A DNA stretch of 64,000 nt. It comes from Nemophila menziesii. Taxonomy: Eukaryota > Streptophyta > Magnoliopsida > Boraginales > Hydrophyllaceae. The notes under the pieces are model-generated. The model did no database searches, was not told the origin of the DNA, and was given only the letters and a program-made list of their open reading frames with translations. The stretch spans positions 21,585,499 to 21,649,498 of the forward strand of contig JARWIR010000016.1 of the NCBI GenBank assembly GCA_029959085.1, written 5' to 3'. Shown piece by piece: positions 45,356 to 56,584 of this stretch; the stretch's first letter is position 1; every line of letters begins with the position of its first letter. A program made the translations under genes and the position numbers.

Positions 45356-46440
45356 CCAGTCAATGTGTTAAGGGCATGTTATTACATTTTGAGGTTCATG
45401 TTGTGTATAGGTCTATCCCCATCATGTTACAGACACATGATTAGATCTAGGTCTCCATGGTGCCTAATACAACAATATAATACTGAAATCCTTACATGCG
45501 TGGGTTATAAAAATGATTAAATTTAGATTGTCTTATGGTCTGTAGGTCTGTCCCCATTATATGCATATTTTATCTTACAACACAAAAACATACATATGAA
45601 TTTATTTACAGTCTAACAAATTTTATGTAGGTCTGTCCCCATGATGTTCATATTTTGTTCTGCAGCAGAAAAACATACGTATGATCATATATACAGTATA
45701 GCAAAATTTATGTAGGTCTGTCCCCATGATGTTCATATTTTGTTCTGCAGCTCAAAAACATACGTAAGATCATATAGACTGCTATATTAGACCAAAGAGG
45801 GACATACCTGTCATGTTCATACTTCTCATGACAGTCTCGAAGTGCTTTAAAAAAAATTATAAAAATTTTGCAGTTTTCCAGTTCACTAAAAATAGATCTG
45901 CACACAAATGAAGCTGACCCGCTGGATTATGCAATATCCTTACATCCTATTATACATTCATACAAAGATGGCTATATATGAAACAAACGCATATGAATGG
46001 ATGAAAAATATGAAAAATCATTTTGTTTGGAAAATCTGAAAGTTCAAATCATTGTTAGTAATGGATGGAACACCATCATTGATGGTTGATTGTGTGAATG
46101 TTAGATCTTGAAAGCATATACGCTATATGATTAGAGGATATACGAATGATACTTACGTGAGGGAATAGAGAGTAGAGAGTGTTGATATCCTTTTGTATAT
46201 CGTATTTAATGAACCCACTGATATTATATATTTATCAGATCAGGAAATCAATAAATGGGTCTTGTATATGTGGAGGTTTTGTATATGTGGCAACGAATGT
46301 ATTCAGTGTATAGGGGGTATGATGGTAAAATGGATTTGGTTGAAATGTAATTAGTTTGCTTTAATTAGAAGAAATTGCTGGTTTGGACTTTGTTTATAAA
46401 GTGACGAAAAAGTTGGCCGGATAAAGTATTTTCCTCTTAT
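45356..46440. other. Transposase upstream region with GGTCTGTCCCC words
   Basis: Presumed promoter and 5' UTR of the transposase. TAGGTCTGTCCCCATGATGTT occurs near 45630 and 45712, and related words near 45407 and 45544, spaced roughly 80-140 bp. On the minus strand the word reads GGGGACAGACC. The last 400 bp include CATACCCCCT on the minus strand, shared with element 1. Confidence 0.5.
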
Positions 46441-46503
46441 TTCACGCTGCTGGCTATAAATATAATGGACTGGTCTCAACTTTGAAATCACACCATCAAC
46501 AAG

Positions 46504-49407
46504 ATGAATATCGAGCTTCCATCGACTTTCTCCCTCCTTCTCTTCATAATCCCATTCACAATATTATTTCTTCGGAAACTAACAAATAATAAATCTTCCA
46601 AACTTCCTCCGGGGCCATGGAAGCTACCCTTGATCGGAAACTTACACCAACTCAGTCAAGGTTTACCTCACCAAGTTCTAAGAAACTTATCCAAAAAATA
46701 CGGACCAATTATGCACCTTAACATCGGTGAAGTTTCTACAGTCGTCGTTTCAACTCCGGAGATGGCGGAATTAGTGATGAAAACCCATGACAGCTCATTC
46801 GCTACAAGGCCAGCTGTAATGACAATGAAGGTTCTGTCATATGATTTCAAAAGCATGACCTTCGGGCCATCTAGTGAGTACTTGAGGAACCTTCGAAAGA
46901 TTTCCATTGTAGAGCTTCTAAGTGTTAAAAGAGTTCAATCCTTCCAATACATAAGGGAAGATGAAATCTCAAATCTGGTAAAATGGATAGCTTCTAACGC
47001 AGGATCAAAGATCAATCTTACAGAAAAAGTAATCGCGACTACTTTCAGTATTGTTACACGGGCCGTTGTGGGAAATATTAAACGCGAGGAGCGTGAAACA
47101 TTGATATCAACGCTTAATGAAGGTATTGCGTTAGGTGCAGGTTTGAATGTTGGTGATCTGTTTCCGTCTATGAAATTTCTTCATTATATCATGGGATTAG
47201 ATAAAACTTTGCAGCGGATCAAAGCACAATCAGATGGTATATTGGAAAATATTATTCAGGATCACATAACAAGAAGAGATTCCGTAGTTGGTGTGCAAGA
47301 AAAAGATGAAGATCTGGTAGATGTTCTCTTAAAATATCACGAGAAAGAAAGTGGATTTTCCTTATCCACTGACGGTATCAAAGCCTTAATCCTGGTTAGT
47401 GAAAATATAAATTTTGTCTACTTTATTTCTCCAAAGACTTAACTATGAGTGGTTTCTGATTGTTTGTTAAAAAAAAAAAAAGTTTATGATTGAGTTTTAA
47501 ATTTTGAGTAATTATATATACCACCCAAATATCATGACTAATTATATATACCATCCAAAACCATACCACTTAAATGTTACCAAATGACATGGCGTGAATT
47601 GGTTGGTTACAAATATCTACTCTATTTATTTTCTTGATTTAATTAAAGATTTGTAATTAACCAATTCACGCCACGTCATTGGGTGATATTTGGGTGGTAT
47701 GGTTTTAGGTGGTATATATAATTACTCAAATATCACCCAATGATGAAGCGGGAATTAGTTGGTTACAAATTTTTAATCAAATCAAGAAAATAAATAGATT
47801 AACGATTTGTGACCAACCAATTTACGCCACATCATTGAGTGGTATGAATTTGAGTGGTATATATCATTACTCTTAAATTTTTAACCATGAAATTCATCTA
47901 CGCTAACTCTAAAATGGGGATTTAAACTATATATTGTTCAATAAAAAGCTTCTAAAACTCTAAAAACCATCTTAAAACTAGGACCCTTAGAGCAGGGGCG
48001 GATCGTGGAGGAGTCGTCGCCCCTTGGGTCTCGGGATATACCTTGAAAATCTGATCATTCATTTTTTAGGAAAATACTTAACTAAAATTGTACATTAATC
48101 CATCGATTTAAATATTAATTCTTTCTAAACTAAATACTAACCCCAAAGTATGTTCTTTTAATAATAATTCCGGATCTGGGATCTAATCATGAGCCTCCCA
48201 AGGAGGCTTAAAAACCTAAGCTTCAAACATAGGTTTTTTTTTTTGTTTCAAAGTTTCAAACATAGGTTAGATAGCAAACCCCAACTTTATAAGTGTCACA
48301 TTCGTATTTATGATGAAAATGACACTTTTTTGAAGGATATTGTATTAATTATATATTATTTATTATAAATCAAAAACAGAATTGGAATATAAAGTCTTGA
48401 ATACATAATTAACAGTAACTCATTAGTTAAGCTATACACTTCTTTTCTAAGAAACAATCATAATTTTTCGTTCTAATATAAATATAAAATTTTAAAACTT
48501 ATAAACAATATTTTATTTTCAATAAAAAATTTAAATTCAAATTTTACTAAAAAAAGAACTCGGCCCATATTTTTTCTATACCGAACAACTATATAAGAAT
48601 AAGAGTATACTTCCCCGTCCATAAATATTTGTCACAATTTCAAAAAAGAGATATCTACAAAATGTTGTCTATTTAGGATACCAAGAAACTTTTTACATTT
48701 TCTACCAATTTTATCTTTATTTAATATTCAAAAACATATCATCATTAAATTCATTTACTTAGTTGGTTGAGGATAGTTTAATAAAAATAAAGAAAATTAA
48801 TTGCTTTTCTTAATTTGTGTACAAAAAAAGTATGACAAACATTGATGGACGGAGGAAGTAAAACACAACATGGGAGATTGCGGACTTCACTGTCCTTGTC
48901 GTCTGACGGAGTTTGCTTTCACACATGAAATACATGGAAATGAGTTTCATTAATGCACCCTCTATGTCTTTGAGATTCTTTCCATTTAGATTCCATTACT
49001 CCCTCCATTCCTTAATAATTGACTTTTTAGACAAAAAAAAATTGTTCCACAGCGTTTGTCATATTTAGATTTTCAATACCAAATAAATAACCTTTTTCCT
49101 AATTTACCCTATTTTTTAAAAATCTTTTAAAACTAAGTACTTAATTTTCTCTTTTTTATAATTAGAGATATAGTGGTCATTTTTAATTAAACATTTTTTA
49201 GTTATTAAGTTTCTAAAGAGTCAATTATTATGGAATGGAGGGAGTGTATTATTTTATTGACTACTAATAAACTTAAAGTTGATATAATTACGAATTTTAA
49301 CCAACTTTTACTAATCTTTCATGTTTCACATTTTATAAAGACGATGGTTTTGTTTTTCATCATCTTCTTTTCTCAAACTATAGCCTATAAAAAGTTACCA
49401 AATATAT

Positions 49408-49441
<34 letters not shown>

Positions 49442-50159
49442 TACATGTAATAATTTTCACCATTCTAGTAGGTATAAGTTTTTCTTTGGTTGTATCTATA
49501 GTATATATCCATTCTCTTAATATTTCACTAAAATCAACTTACATTCTGATTTATCTTAGGATATTTTTGCTGCGGGAGGAGAGACATCTACAACGACAGT
49601 GGATTGGGCGATGTGTGAAATGTTGAAAAACCGAAATATACTAAAGAAAGCTCAAGATGAAGTGAGACAAGTTTTCAATAGCAAAGGGTACGTTGATGAA
49701 GCAAATTTTCATGAATTGAAATATTTAAAGGTCGTAATCAAAGAGACTCTTAGGCTTCACCCTGCAGCTCCTCTATTACTTCCAAGAGAATGCAAAGAAG
49801 AAAGTGAGATAAAAGAATATACAATTCCAAAGAAAACAAGGGTTCTTGTAAATGCATGGGCAATTGGAAGAGATCCTGCATATTGGGAAGATCCGGAATG
49901 CTTTAAACCGGAGCGCTTTATTGATAACTTAATTGATTTTAAGGGAACTAATTTTGAATACATACCATTTGGTGCTGGAAGGAGGATTTGCCCAGGCATG
50001 TCATTTGGTTTAGCAAACGTTGAACTTCCGCTGGTCAATTTTTTGTATCATTTTGATTGGAATCTTCCCGATGAAGAACTAAATTTCACAGAGGTTTTTG
50101 GCGTTACTGCTAGAAGGAAAGACGATTTGTATGTAATTCCGGTTGTTTATAACCCTTAG
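46504..50159 (+). CDS. Cytochrome P450, CYP71D/BE-like, gene A2
   Basis: Exons 46504-47394 and 49560-50159, 496 residues, same structure as A1. Differences from A1 include Ile22/Leu24 to Phe/Arg in the membrane anchor (LFLRKLTNN), Val to Leu in VGDLF, Asn to Thr in KTLQ, Ile to Val in DSVVG, Thr to Ser in LSTDG, Ala to Val in KVVIKE, Gly to Glu in IKEYT, and Lys to Asn before the terminal Pro. The I-helix AGGETS, ETLR, KPERF and PFGAGRRICPG are intact. Like A1 it has Leu at the C-helix Trp position, so that change came before the duplication. Identity with A1 begins only 60 bp before the ATG; farther upstream lies MULE element 2, so its regulation probably differs. Confidence 0.85.
47506..47872. 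mobile_element. Compound GAGTAAT-family MITE in A2 intron
   Basis: The counterpart of 26025-26391 with the same ends and internal copy. Confidence 0.65.
48610..48858. mobile_element. Stowaway-like MITE in A2 intron
   Basis: The counterpart of 27123-27371, flanked by TA; ends CTTCCCCGTCC and GGACGGAGGAAG. Confidence 0.6.
48998..49245. mobile_element. CTCCCTCC-type Stowaway MITE in A2 intron
   Basis: The counterpart of 27488-27727. The A2 copy keeps TTGACTTTTTAG in the left arm, which A1 has partly lost. Confidence 0.65.
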
Positions 50160-51358
50160 GTTTTTTTACTTCAAATAAGTATCAGAGTTATCTAATGGAC
50201 TAGAGAAAATATGTATTTATCGATTTAATAAAATTATACTATTTAAAAAAAAATTAGCAAGTATTGCAAGATTATTTGTCATGTGCTGTAAAACGAGAAA
50301 ACTAAAAATACCCTAAAAACATTCATTGCTTTTTTCTACATCCAAGTTATGCATGCATCTTTTCCTATATTATCTTACATCTTATGACATCCATAATAGT
50401 GACAATATTTGCAACTTCTCCCCAAAGGAAATAAAGCAAAGCCTTGTTTAAAAATTAAGTGTTTATATGTAATTAAAGAGGGCATGTGTATGCATAATAT
50501 GAAAGATATTTGAGTTTAGTTAGTTGAATATGTTTAGCTAATGAGTTAAACACCTTCTATTAATCCTCCATCAAGATGATTAAGTCTTATATTCTCACCA
50601 AACCTTGTCCCAAAAAGTTCTTATGGTCTTAATTATCTTACGATTGAACTACATCATCGAAGAGGGCTTATATGACAGGCATATGTAAAATTAGGATAAT
50701 GTTAGGTTCAACATATAACTTGTTTTATCTAGAGTTGAACAAGTGTTTATACTAGTGCATTGCAACTCTAATCTCTCTATGTGTTTAAAATGAGATTATA
50801 TTTATTACAAAATCAAAATAAACTAATCAACAATACAATAGTCCTATTATCTCGACCCGCTTAATCCCTTTCTTCTTCTTCCTTATACATACAAAGATAA
50901 CAGTTGTAACATATTCACCCCAAATCCATTACAACCCTCACCCTAGACATTATATACATAATCGTTTTCATATTATTACAGACCTCAAAATCGTCCAACA
51001 TTTTATTCTCTTCTTCAGTTTAAAAGCCACCACTTTAGCCTCATCAACCACCCCAATAACCGTCGTCATTGATATTGTATCCGTCAGTCTCTAACCAGCT
51101 ATCATATCCCTTATTTTCTAGGTGTGTTCATATGTTCCTTCTAATGTCGTTTTTGTACTATCACTCCATTGTTCTGTACTATCAACCCACTGCTTTTGTA
51201 TTGTCAACTCATTGCTTCTACACTGTTATCCCACAATTTTTGTGGTGTCACCTTACGGTTTTTATACAGTCACCAACTATTTTTGTAATGTCAACCTACT
51301 ACATTTTATTCATGGTTTTAGCCCCTGATTTTTAACTTATTTTTGTTTTTGTTTTTAT
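50160..51358. other. A2 downstream flank, no gene
   Basis: Nearly identical to the A1 downstream flank from 28693; no gene seen. Confidence 0.5.
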
Positions 51359-51950
51359 CAGTGTTCTAAAACAAGACCGCCTAGCCGACTAGGCGCTCCG
51401 CTTAGGCGTTCCAAGGTGCTATCCGCCTAGAATTTCTCTCGAAGGTGGCTCGAAGGTTCGTCTACGCATGATCATCTAATATATAAACTACCCAATCAGA
51501 TTAATGGGTTGCCCATCCCGGATATAACCTAGCATGCTAGCCCCTAAATAACCAATTCAATCTACTCCAACCCAAAACATAAGCAAAATATAAAGAAAAA
51601 ACTACTTAGGTTAGAGTTTGAACGCGCGAGAAAAAGAAGAAGGTGGGATTTTTCAAATTTCAAGTCTAGATTTCTTGAATTGGTCATTTTTTAGGTTAAT
51701 AATAATTAATTGTTATTACTTTATAGTAAAATATATGTTATTTATGTTAAGTTAATGTACTTTAAGTATAGTATATTAGGATGTAAATATTATTCAAATA
51801 TATATATTTATAATATATATTTAATATAAAATAATATAAAAACCGCCTAGGCAAAAACCGCCTAAATTCCGATTAATGGGCCGCCTAGTGATCTAGGCGC
51901 TCGAAGTTGGCCGACCGCCCTAATACCGCCTAGCGCCTTTTAGAACCATG
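51359..51950. mobile_element. 592-bp hAT-type MITE, unit 2 only
   Basis: The left end CAGTGTTCTAAAAC and the right end (read inverted) CATGGTTCTAAAAGGCGC are terminal inverted repeats. The 8-bp duplication GTTTTTAT lies at 51351-51358 and 51951-51958. Subterminal CCGCCTAGGCG words are abundant. Unit 1 has the empty site near 29876-29890. Confidence 0.85.
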
Positions 51951-52084
51951 GTTTTTATGCACATGTAAGTTTGACGATTTGATGTACTTATATGTTATAC
52001 AATAAGAAATATTTGGAATCCAATAGTTTTAGAACAAGGAATATTTTAATTATAGAAAAAATTCAGTTTTAGAAATTTGTGATA

Positions 52085-52246
52085 GAGTAATAATATATAC
52101 CACCCAAATACGACCCAATGATGTGGCGTAAACTGGTTTGCTATAAATAGTTAATCTATTTAGTTTCTTGATCTAATTAATAATTTATTACCAACCAATT
52201 CACGCCACGTCAATGGGAGGTATTTGGGTGGTATATATCATTACTC
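52085..52246. mobile_element. GAGTAAT-family MITE, unit 2 copy
   Basis: The counterpart of 30028-30188. Confidence 0.7.
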
Positions 52247-52475
52247 TTTGTAATATTGAAATGTTTGAATTACATATTTTTGTAGTTAAAGTTAATAAAT
52301 ATATTCTTATGAAATAATTTGTTTGAAGAATTTGTTTAGATTGAATTTTTTGATCGAAATTATTGAATCATGAATCTTATAAGTAAATCACCTTTATTTA
52401 TAATATCGATTATTTAATTAAGAATAATATTAAAAAAATTGAGGAAAAATGCTTTTATATTATAAAATATTAAAT

Positions 52476-52801
52476 TGAGAAAAAGACTCTGTAGGTACCC
52501 ATGAAATTCGAAAAGAGACTTCTGAGTACCCATACTATAAAATAGGACTTTTAGGTACCTAACTTTTTCTTTTTGTCCAACCGTAATTATTTTCCGTTAT
52601 CTCACACATTAAGTATACCTTCCAAAATAAAATAAAACCAAGTCTACATTGGCTCCATATCATACTTAATGTGTGAGCTAACAAAAAACACTATCAGTTT
52701 GACAAAAAGTAAAAGTTGGGTACCTAAAAGTCTAATTTTATAGTATGGGTACTCAGAAATCCCTTTTCGAATTCCATGGATACCCACAAAGTCTTTTTCT
52801 C
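52476..52801. mobile_element. Foldback MITE, unit 2 copy
   Basis: The counterpart of 30418-30743. Here both arms keep GACT(C/T)TGTGGGTACCCAT-like sequence more exactly. Confidence 0.65.
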
Positions 52802-53163
52802 TATTAAATAATATAAACCTTTTTTTTAAATTAAAGATTGAATAAGTAAAATTAGACAAAAAATAAGATGAGGTGATGAAATTTTTTAGAGTCCATATAT
52901 AGTATATGAGTGTCACATTCACATCAATGGAGTATCTTTCTAGAAATGCTATCTTTCTAGAAATAGTAAAAGATATCGTTCTTGTTCACTAGTTCACCAG
53001 TTTGACAAAAAAAAAAAAAGGTTCACCTTATCTGTTAGCTTAGCTCTTAAAGATTTTTTATTACTTTTCTGCCCAACGGCAAGGACAATGATGATCTAAT
53101 CAATGATCTTGTGTTTGAAATAAGTGTTTCACCTAACAGAAATAAAGAAATAAATAAATATGT

Positions 53164-54554
53164 GAGTAAATAGCACTTTTGTCCCCTGCGTTTATACCCG
53201 ATTGACAGGTTGTCTCATAACCTTTAAAATGCGACTCGTTCCTCCTTAAGTTTTACTTTCGTGCCCCATTACCCCCTGACTGTGTGTTCCGTCTATTTTT
53301 GCCGTTAAAAGTGACGTGGCATTTCCATGTCACATTTTTTTTAATCCTAATCTTAATTAATCATTTAATTAATTTAAAGTAAGGGTAAAATAGGTTTTTT
53401 ATCAATAGTTTTCATACTATTAAAAATAAATAATAAAATAAACCCCCCCACCCCACCGCACCCCCTACCCCTCCCCCTCTTCTTCTTCTTCTTCCTTATT
53501 CTTCTTCCCCGACCACCTGCAACTCTTCCTAAAAAAAACCAATAATTGACATCAACACAGGGTACTACACTATTATTAAATTAGCCTTCACTTAGGTCAC
53601 GCCTTTTCACTCTCGAAACTCGAATTTGCTTCAGCTTATCATCGTTTAAAAGGTGCAAATGTTTTACTCCCTTTCGCTTTTCACTGTACTGGTATGCCTA
53701 TCAAAGCTTCAGCTGATAAACTCACCCGTGAAATCAAACGTTTCGGTAACCCACCTGTTTTCCCTAATATCACTGTACCAATTCCCGAACCAGAAGTCAA
53801 ACCTGATGAACAAAACAGTCAAGGAGGTAAATTCAAGGGTAAAAAGTCAAAAACCGTCGCTAAAACTGGTATAGATAAGTATCAATGGGAAATAATGAAA
53901 AGCTATGATTTATCAGATAAAGAAATATCTGAATTCACAAATCCTTATCATTGGTTGACTTTTTTCCCACCTGAAGCTGTTGAAGATTTAAAATCTTTCG
54001 GTTTAGGTTGTGATTGGAGGCGTACTTATATTACAACAGATATGAATCCTTATTTCGATTCATTTACCAACCATTTGAAGTGTAGTGAGTGCTGAATATA
54101 GTTGCTGAGACACACGACCCACTCCTTCACTTCCATAAGATACCCTACAAATTAAAGAATATTTTGTTAATAAATAATTTTTAGGAAGAGTTGCAGGTGG
54201 TCGGGGAAGAAGAATGGGGAAGAAGAAGAAGAGAGGGGGGGGGGGGGGGTAGGGGGTGCGGTGGGGTGGGGGGGTTTAATTTTATTATTTATTTTTAATG
54301 GTATGAAAACTATTGATAAAAAACCTATTTTACCCTTACTTTAAATTAATTAAATGATTAATTAAGATTAGGATTAAAAAAAAAAGTGACATGGAAATGC
54401 CACGTCACTTTTAACGGCAAAAATGGACGGAACACACAGTCAGGGGGTAACGGGGCATGAAAGTAAAACTTAAGGGGGAACGAGTCGCATTTTAAAGGTT
54501 AGGGGGCAACCTGTCAATCAGGTATAAACGCAGGGGGCAAAGTACTATTTACTC
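53164..54554. mobile_element. Pack-MULE carrying a leucyl-tRNA synthetase fragment
   Basis: 1391 bp. The ends GAGTAAATAG and CTATTTACTC are inverted, and the inverted repeats run about 370 bp inward on each side (through AAGTGACGTGGCATTTCC and the C-rich CCCCCTACCCCTCC / G-rich tract). The 9-bp duplication TAAATATGT flanks it at 53155-53163 and 54555-54563, diagnostic of Mutator-like elements. Unit 1 has the empty site with one TAAATATGT at 31716-31724. The insertion is 89 bp before the B2 start codon. Confidence 0.9.
53565..54095 (+). pseudogene. Captured fragment of cytosolic leucyl-tRNA synthetase
   Basis: Reading the plus strand gives the class I signature HLGH at about 53572-53583, then [33 protein letters not shown], and later [19 protein letters not shown] and [17 protein letters not shown] before the match ends at about 54080 and a stop follows at 54093. 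This is the N-terminal catalytic start and part of the following region of the eukaryotic/archaeal-type LeuRS. The frame is open from HLGH to the stop, so capture or insertion is recent, but the fragment lacks most of the editing domain, KMSKS and the anticodon-binding parts and cannot be an enzyme. Confidence 0.85.
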
Positions 54555-55099
54555 TAAATATGTATACTTTATTTATACTAGTACAAAATCAATAATCATT
54601 TTTTTCATGTAACCACAATACAGAGAATTCTTTAAACTTAAAGATGTCTGCTGAGAATACTGAACTCCCATTATCTTACGCAATCCTTCTTTTCATAATC
54701 CCATTTACATTAATTCTTTTAAAACTAGCCGGCAGATCTACCAAACTTCCACCAGGACCACGGAAGCTCCCTCTGATCGGAAACTTACATCAGCTCGCTC
54801 AAGGTTTACCACACCGAGTGCTACGAGATTTGTCCAAGAAATATGGACCGATTTTACATCTCAAAATCGGTGAAGTTTCAACTATTGTGGTTTCAACTCC
54901 TGAAATGGCTGAACTAGTGATGAAAACCCATGATACTGTGTTTGCTTCGAGACCTGCAGTAACAACAATAAAGGCCCTTTCTTATGATTTCAAAGGCATC
55001 TCGTTTACTCCATATGGTGAATATTGGAGACAAATGAGGAAAATATGCATTGTAGAGCTTCTAAACGTCAAACGAGTTCAATCCTTTCACTCCATACGT

Positions 55100-55360
55100 T
55101 GATAAGAGTAGAAGATCTTGAGGTCTACAATGTCAAGACTCCATTGAAGCTTTGCATAAGAAGAAGAAGAAGAAGATGAACGAGAGAGAGAGAAAGGAGA
55201 TTAATGTGTAATATTCATCTTATCAAACTTGAGCTGAAACAGCTCAATACATTGTTTAAATAGTTGTTACAACTAACCAACTAACTCTATACTATTTACA
55301 ATGTAGTCCCTAAGGTTATATTTAATAACAATCTAACCTCTAGACTTTACTAGTATATCA
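55100..55360 (-). repeat. Copia long terminal repeat
   Basis: 261 bp, TG...CA on the minus strand, directly preceded by the G-rich polypurine tract. Its first 36 bp recur at the right edge of the element (about 58373-58408). Contains (AGA)n near 55158. Confidence 0.8.
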
Positions 55361-56437
55361 AGAGCCCCCCTCAAGCGCAACATGTATATTAGATATGTTA
55401 AGCTTGGACAAGTTATTGTGAAATTCGACTGAACCAAGTGGCTTTGTAAACATATCTGCAAGTTGTAAGTTTGAAGGGATATGAAATAATTTGATCAAAC
55501 CTTCTTGAATTTTCTCGCGTGTTATTTTACAATCGATGTCGACATGTTTTGTCCTTTCATGATGCACCGGATTCGTGGACATTGCAATAGCGGATTTGCT
55601 GTCTGAGTACACAAGTGCTGGTGTACAATTATCAATGCCATAGTCTTTTAACGCGTAAATTAGCCATTGAATCTCACAAGTCAAAGCAGCTAGTGCTCTA
55701 TATTCTGCTTCAGCTGAAGAACGACTTATGGTTGTTTGTTTTTTGCTTTTCCATGAAATTAACGATTCTCCAAGAAAAATACAGAATCCTGTGATGCTTC
55801 TTCTTGTATCAAGGCATCCAGCCCAATCGCTGTCACAGTATGCTTTGATTTTTAGTTCAGAAGCTGAGGAAAGGAATAAGCCCTGTCCAGGTGTTTTCTT
55901 GATGTAGCGTAAGACTCTTTGAGCAGCTTTCCAATGACTATTGCATGGTTTTGCTAAGAATTGACTTAGAGAGTTAACACAGTAAGACAAGTCTGGTCTT
56001 GTGATGGTTAGATATAATAGCCTTCCAATCAATCTTCTATATGATGAAGGATCTTCATATTCTTGATCATCTTCTTGTCTTAGCTTTGAAGTTGTTTCCA
56101 TTGGAAAATTTGTTGGTTTTGCAGCCATGACTCCACATTCATTTAAAATGTCAAGAGCGAATTTTCGTTGACATAATGTAATACCCGTTGAGTTTCGAGC
56201 TACTTCTATACCTAGAAAGTATTTTAGTTCACCTAGATCTTTAATTGTGAACTCGGAGTGTAGATGAGTTTTTAGATTTCTTATTTCATCCATACTATTG
56301 CTTGCAAGTATAATGTCATCAACATATACTAAAAGAGCTATGAATGTAGTGGGTGATTTCTTGATGAAGAGACTGAAATCACTTGATGAATGGACAAAAC
56401 CATAAGATATTAGGGAAGATGAGATATAAAATCTCAT
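55358..56437 (-). CDS. Copia reverse transcriptase (C-terminal part) and RNase H
   Basis: An open frame of 359 residues, truncated at its N-terminus at the junction near 56440. Landmarks: RT active site YVDDI in LLVYVDDIILAS, FTIKDLGELKYFLGIEV, LCQRKFALDIL, YRRLIGRLLYLT-TRPDLSY; RNase H acidic residues in YCDSDWAGC, EAEYRAL and YSDSKSA; then HVDIDCK and the tail ADMFTKPL. These are typical of plant Ty1-copia elements. The RT N-terminal fingers are missing, so it is not functional here, although the frame has not decayed. Confidence 0.85.
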   Translation of the reverse strand: MRFYISSSLISYGFVHSSSDFSLFIKKSPTTFIALLVYVDDIILASNSMDEIRNLKTHLHSEFTIKDLGELKYFLGIEVARNSTGITLCQRKFALDILNECGVMAAKPTNFPMETTSKLRQEDDQEYEDPSSYRRLIGRLLYLTITRPDLSYCVNSLSQFLAKPCNSHWKAAQRVLRYIKKTPGQGLFLSSASELKIKAYCDSDWAGCLDTRRSITGFCIFLGESLISWKSKKQTTISRSSAEAEYRALAALTCEIQWLIYALKDYGIDNCTPALVYSDSKSAIAMSTNPVHHERTKHVDIDCKITREKIQEGLIKLFHIPSNLQLADMFTKPLGSVEFHNNLSKLNISNIHVALEGGS

Positions 56438-56584
56438 TAATAGAATGCCTTCTCCTAACGGTTCGGACTTTTAGTTGAGTTGGCAATTTATCATGGTATC
56501 AGTTGAAAACATTATCACTTCCGCAATCTAAACATCAATTCTTGCTTTAGATCAAGAAATCATAAGCTTCGACTACTTGCTTCA

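Larger units (their letters stand above)
34545..46300. mobile_element. Large VANDAL-like MULE (element 2): X1, X2, transposase and word arrays
   Basis: Limits approximate. The left edge abuts the end of duplication unit 1 (34446); the right edge stops before 46440, where unit 2 begins. It contains plus-strand DUF1985/Ulp1-like gene X1, its truncated paralogue X2, and a convergent minus-strand MuDR-type transposase with an open reading frame. The non-coding parts carry GGTACAG(C/A)CC words. No terminal inverted repeats were found by eye. Homology of X1 with X2 begins just inside the left edge, so X1's start, and possibly the element's left end, were cut off at the duplication breakpoint. Confidence 0.6.

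Noticed and set aside
34447..46439. Perfect terminal inverted repeats for element 2
   Set aside because: I compared both edges by eye and found only the shared subterminal CATACCCC word, too short to claim.
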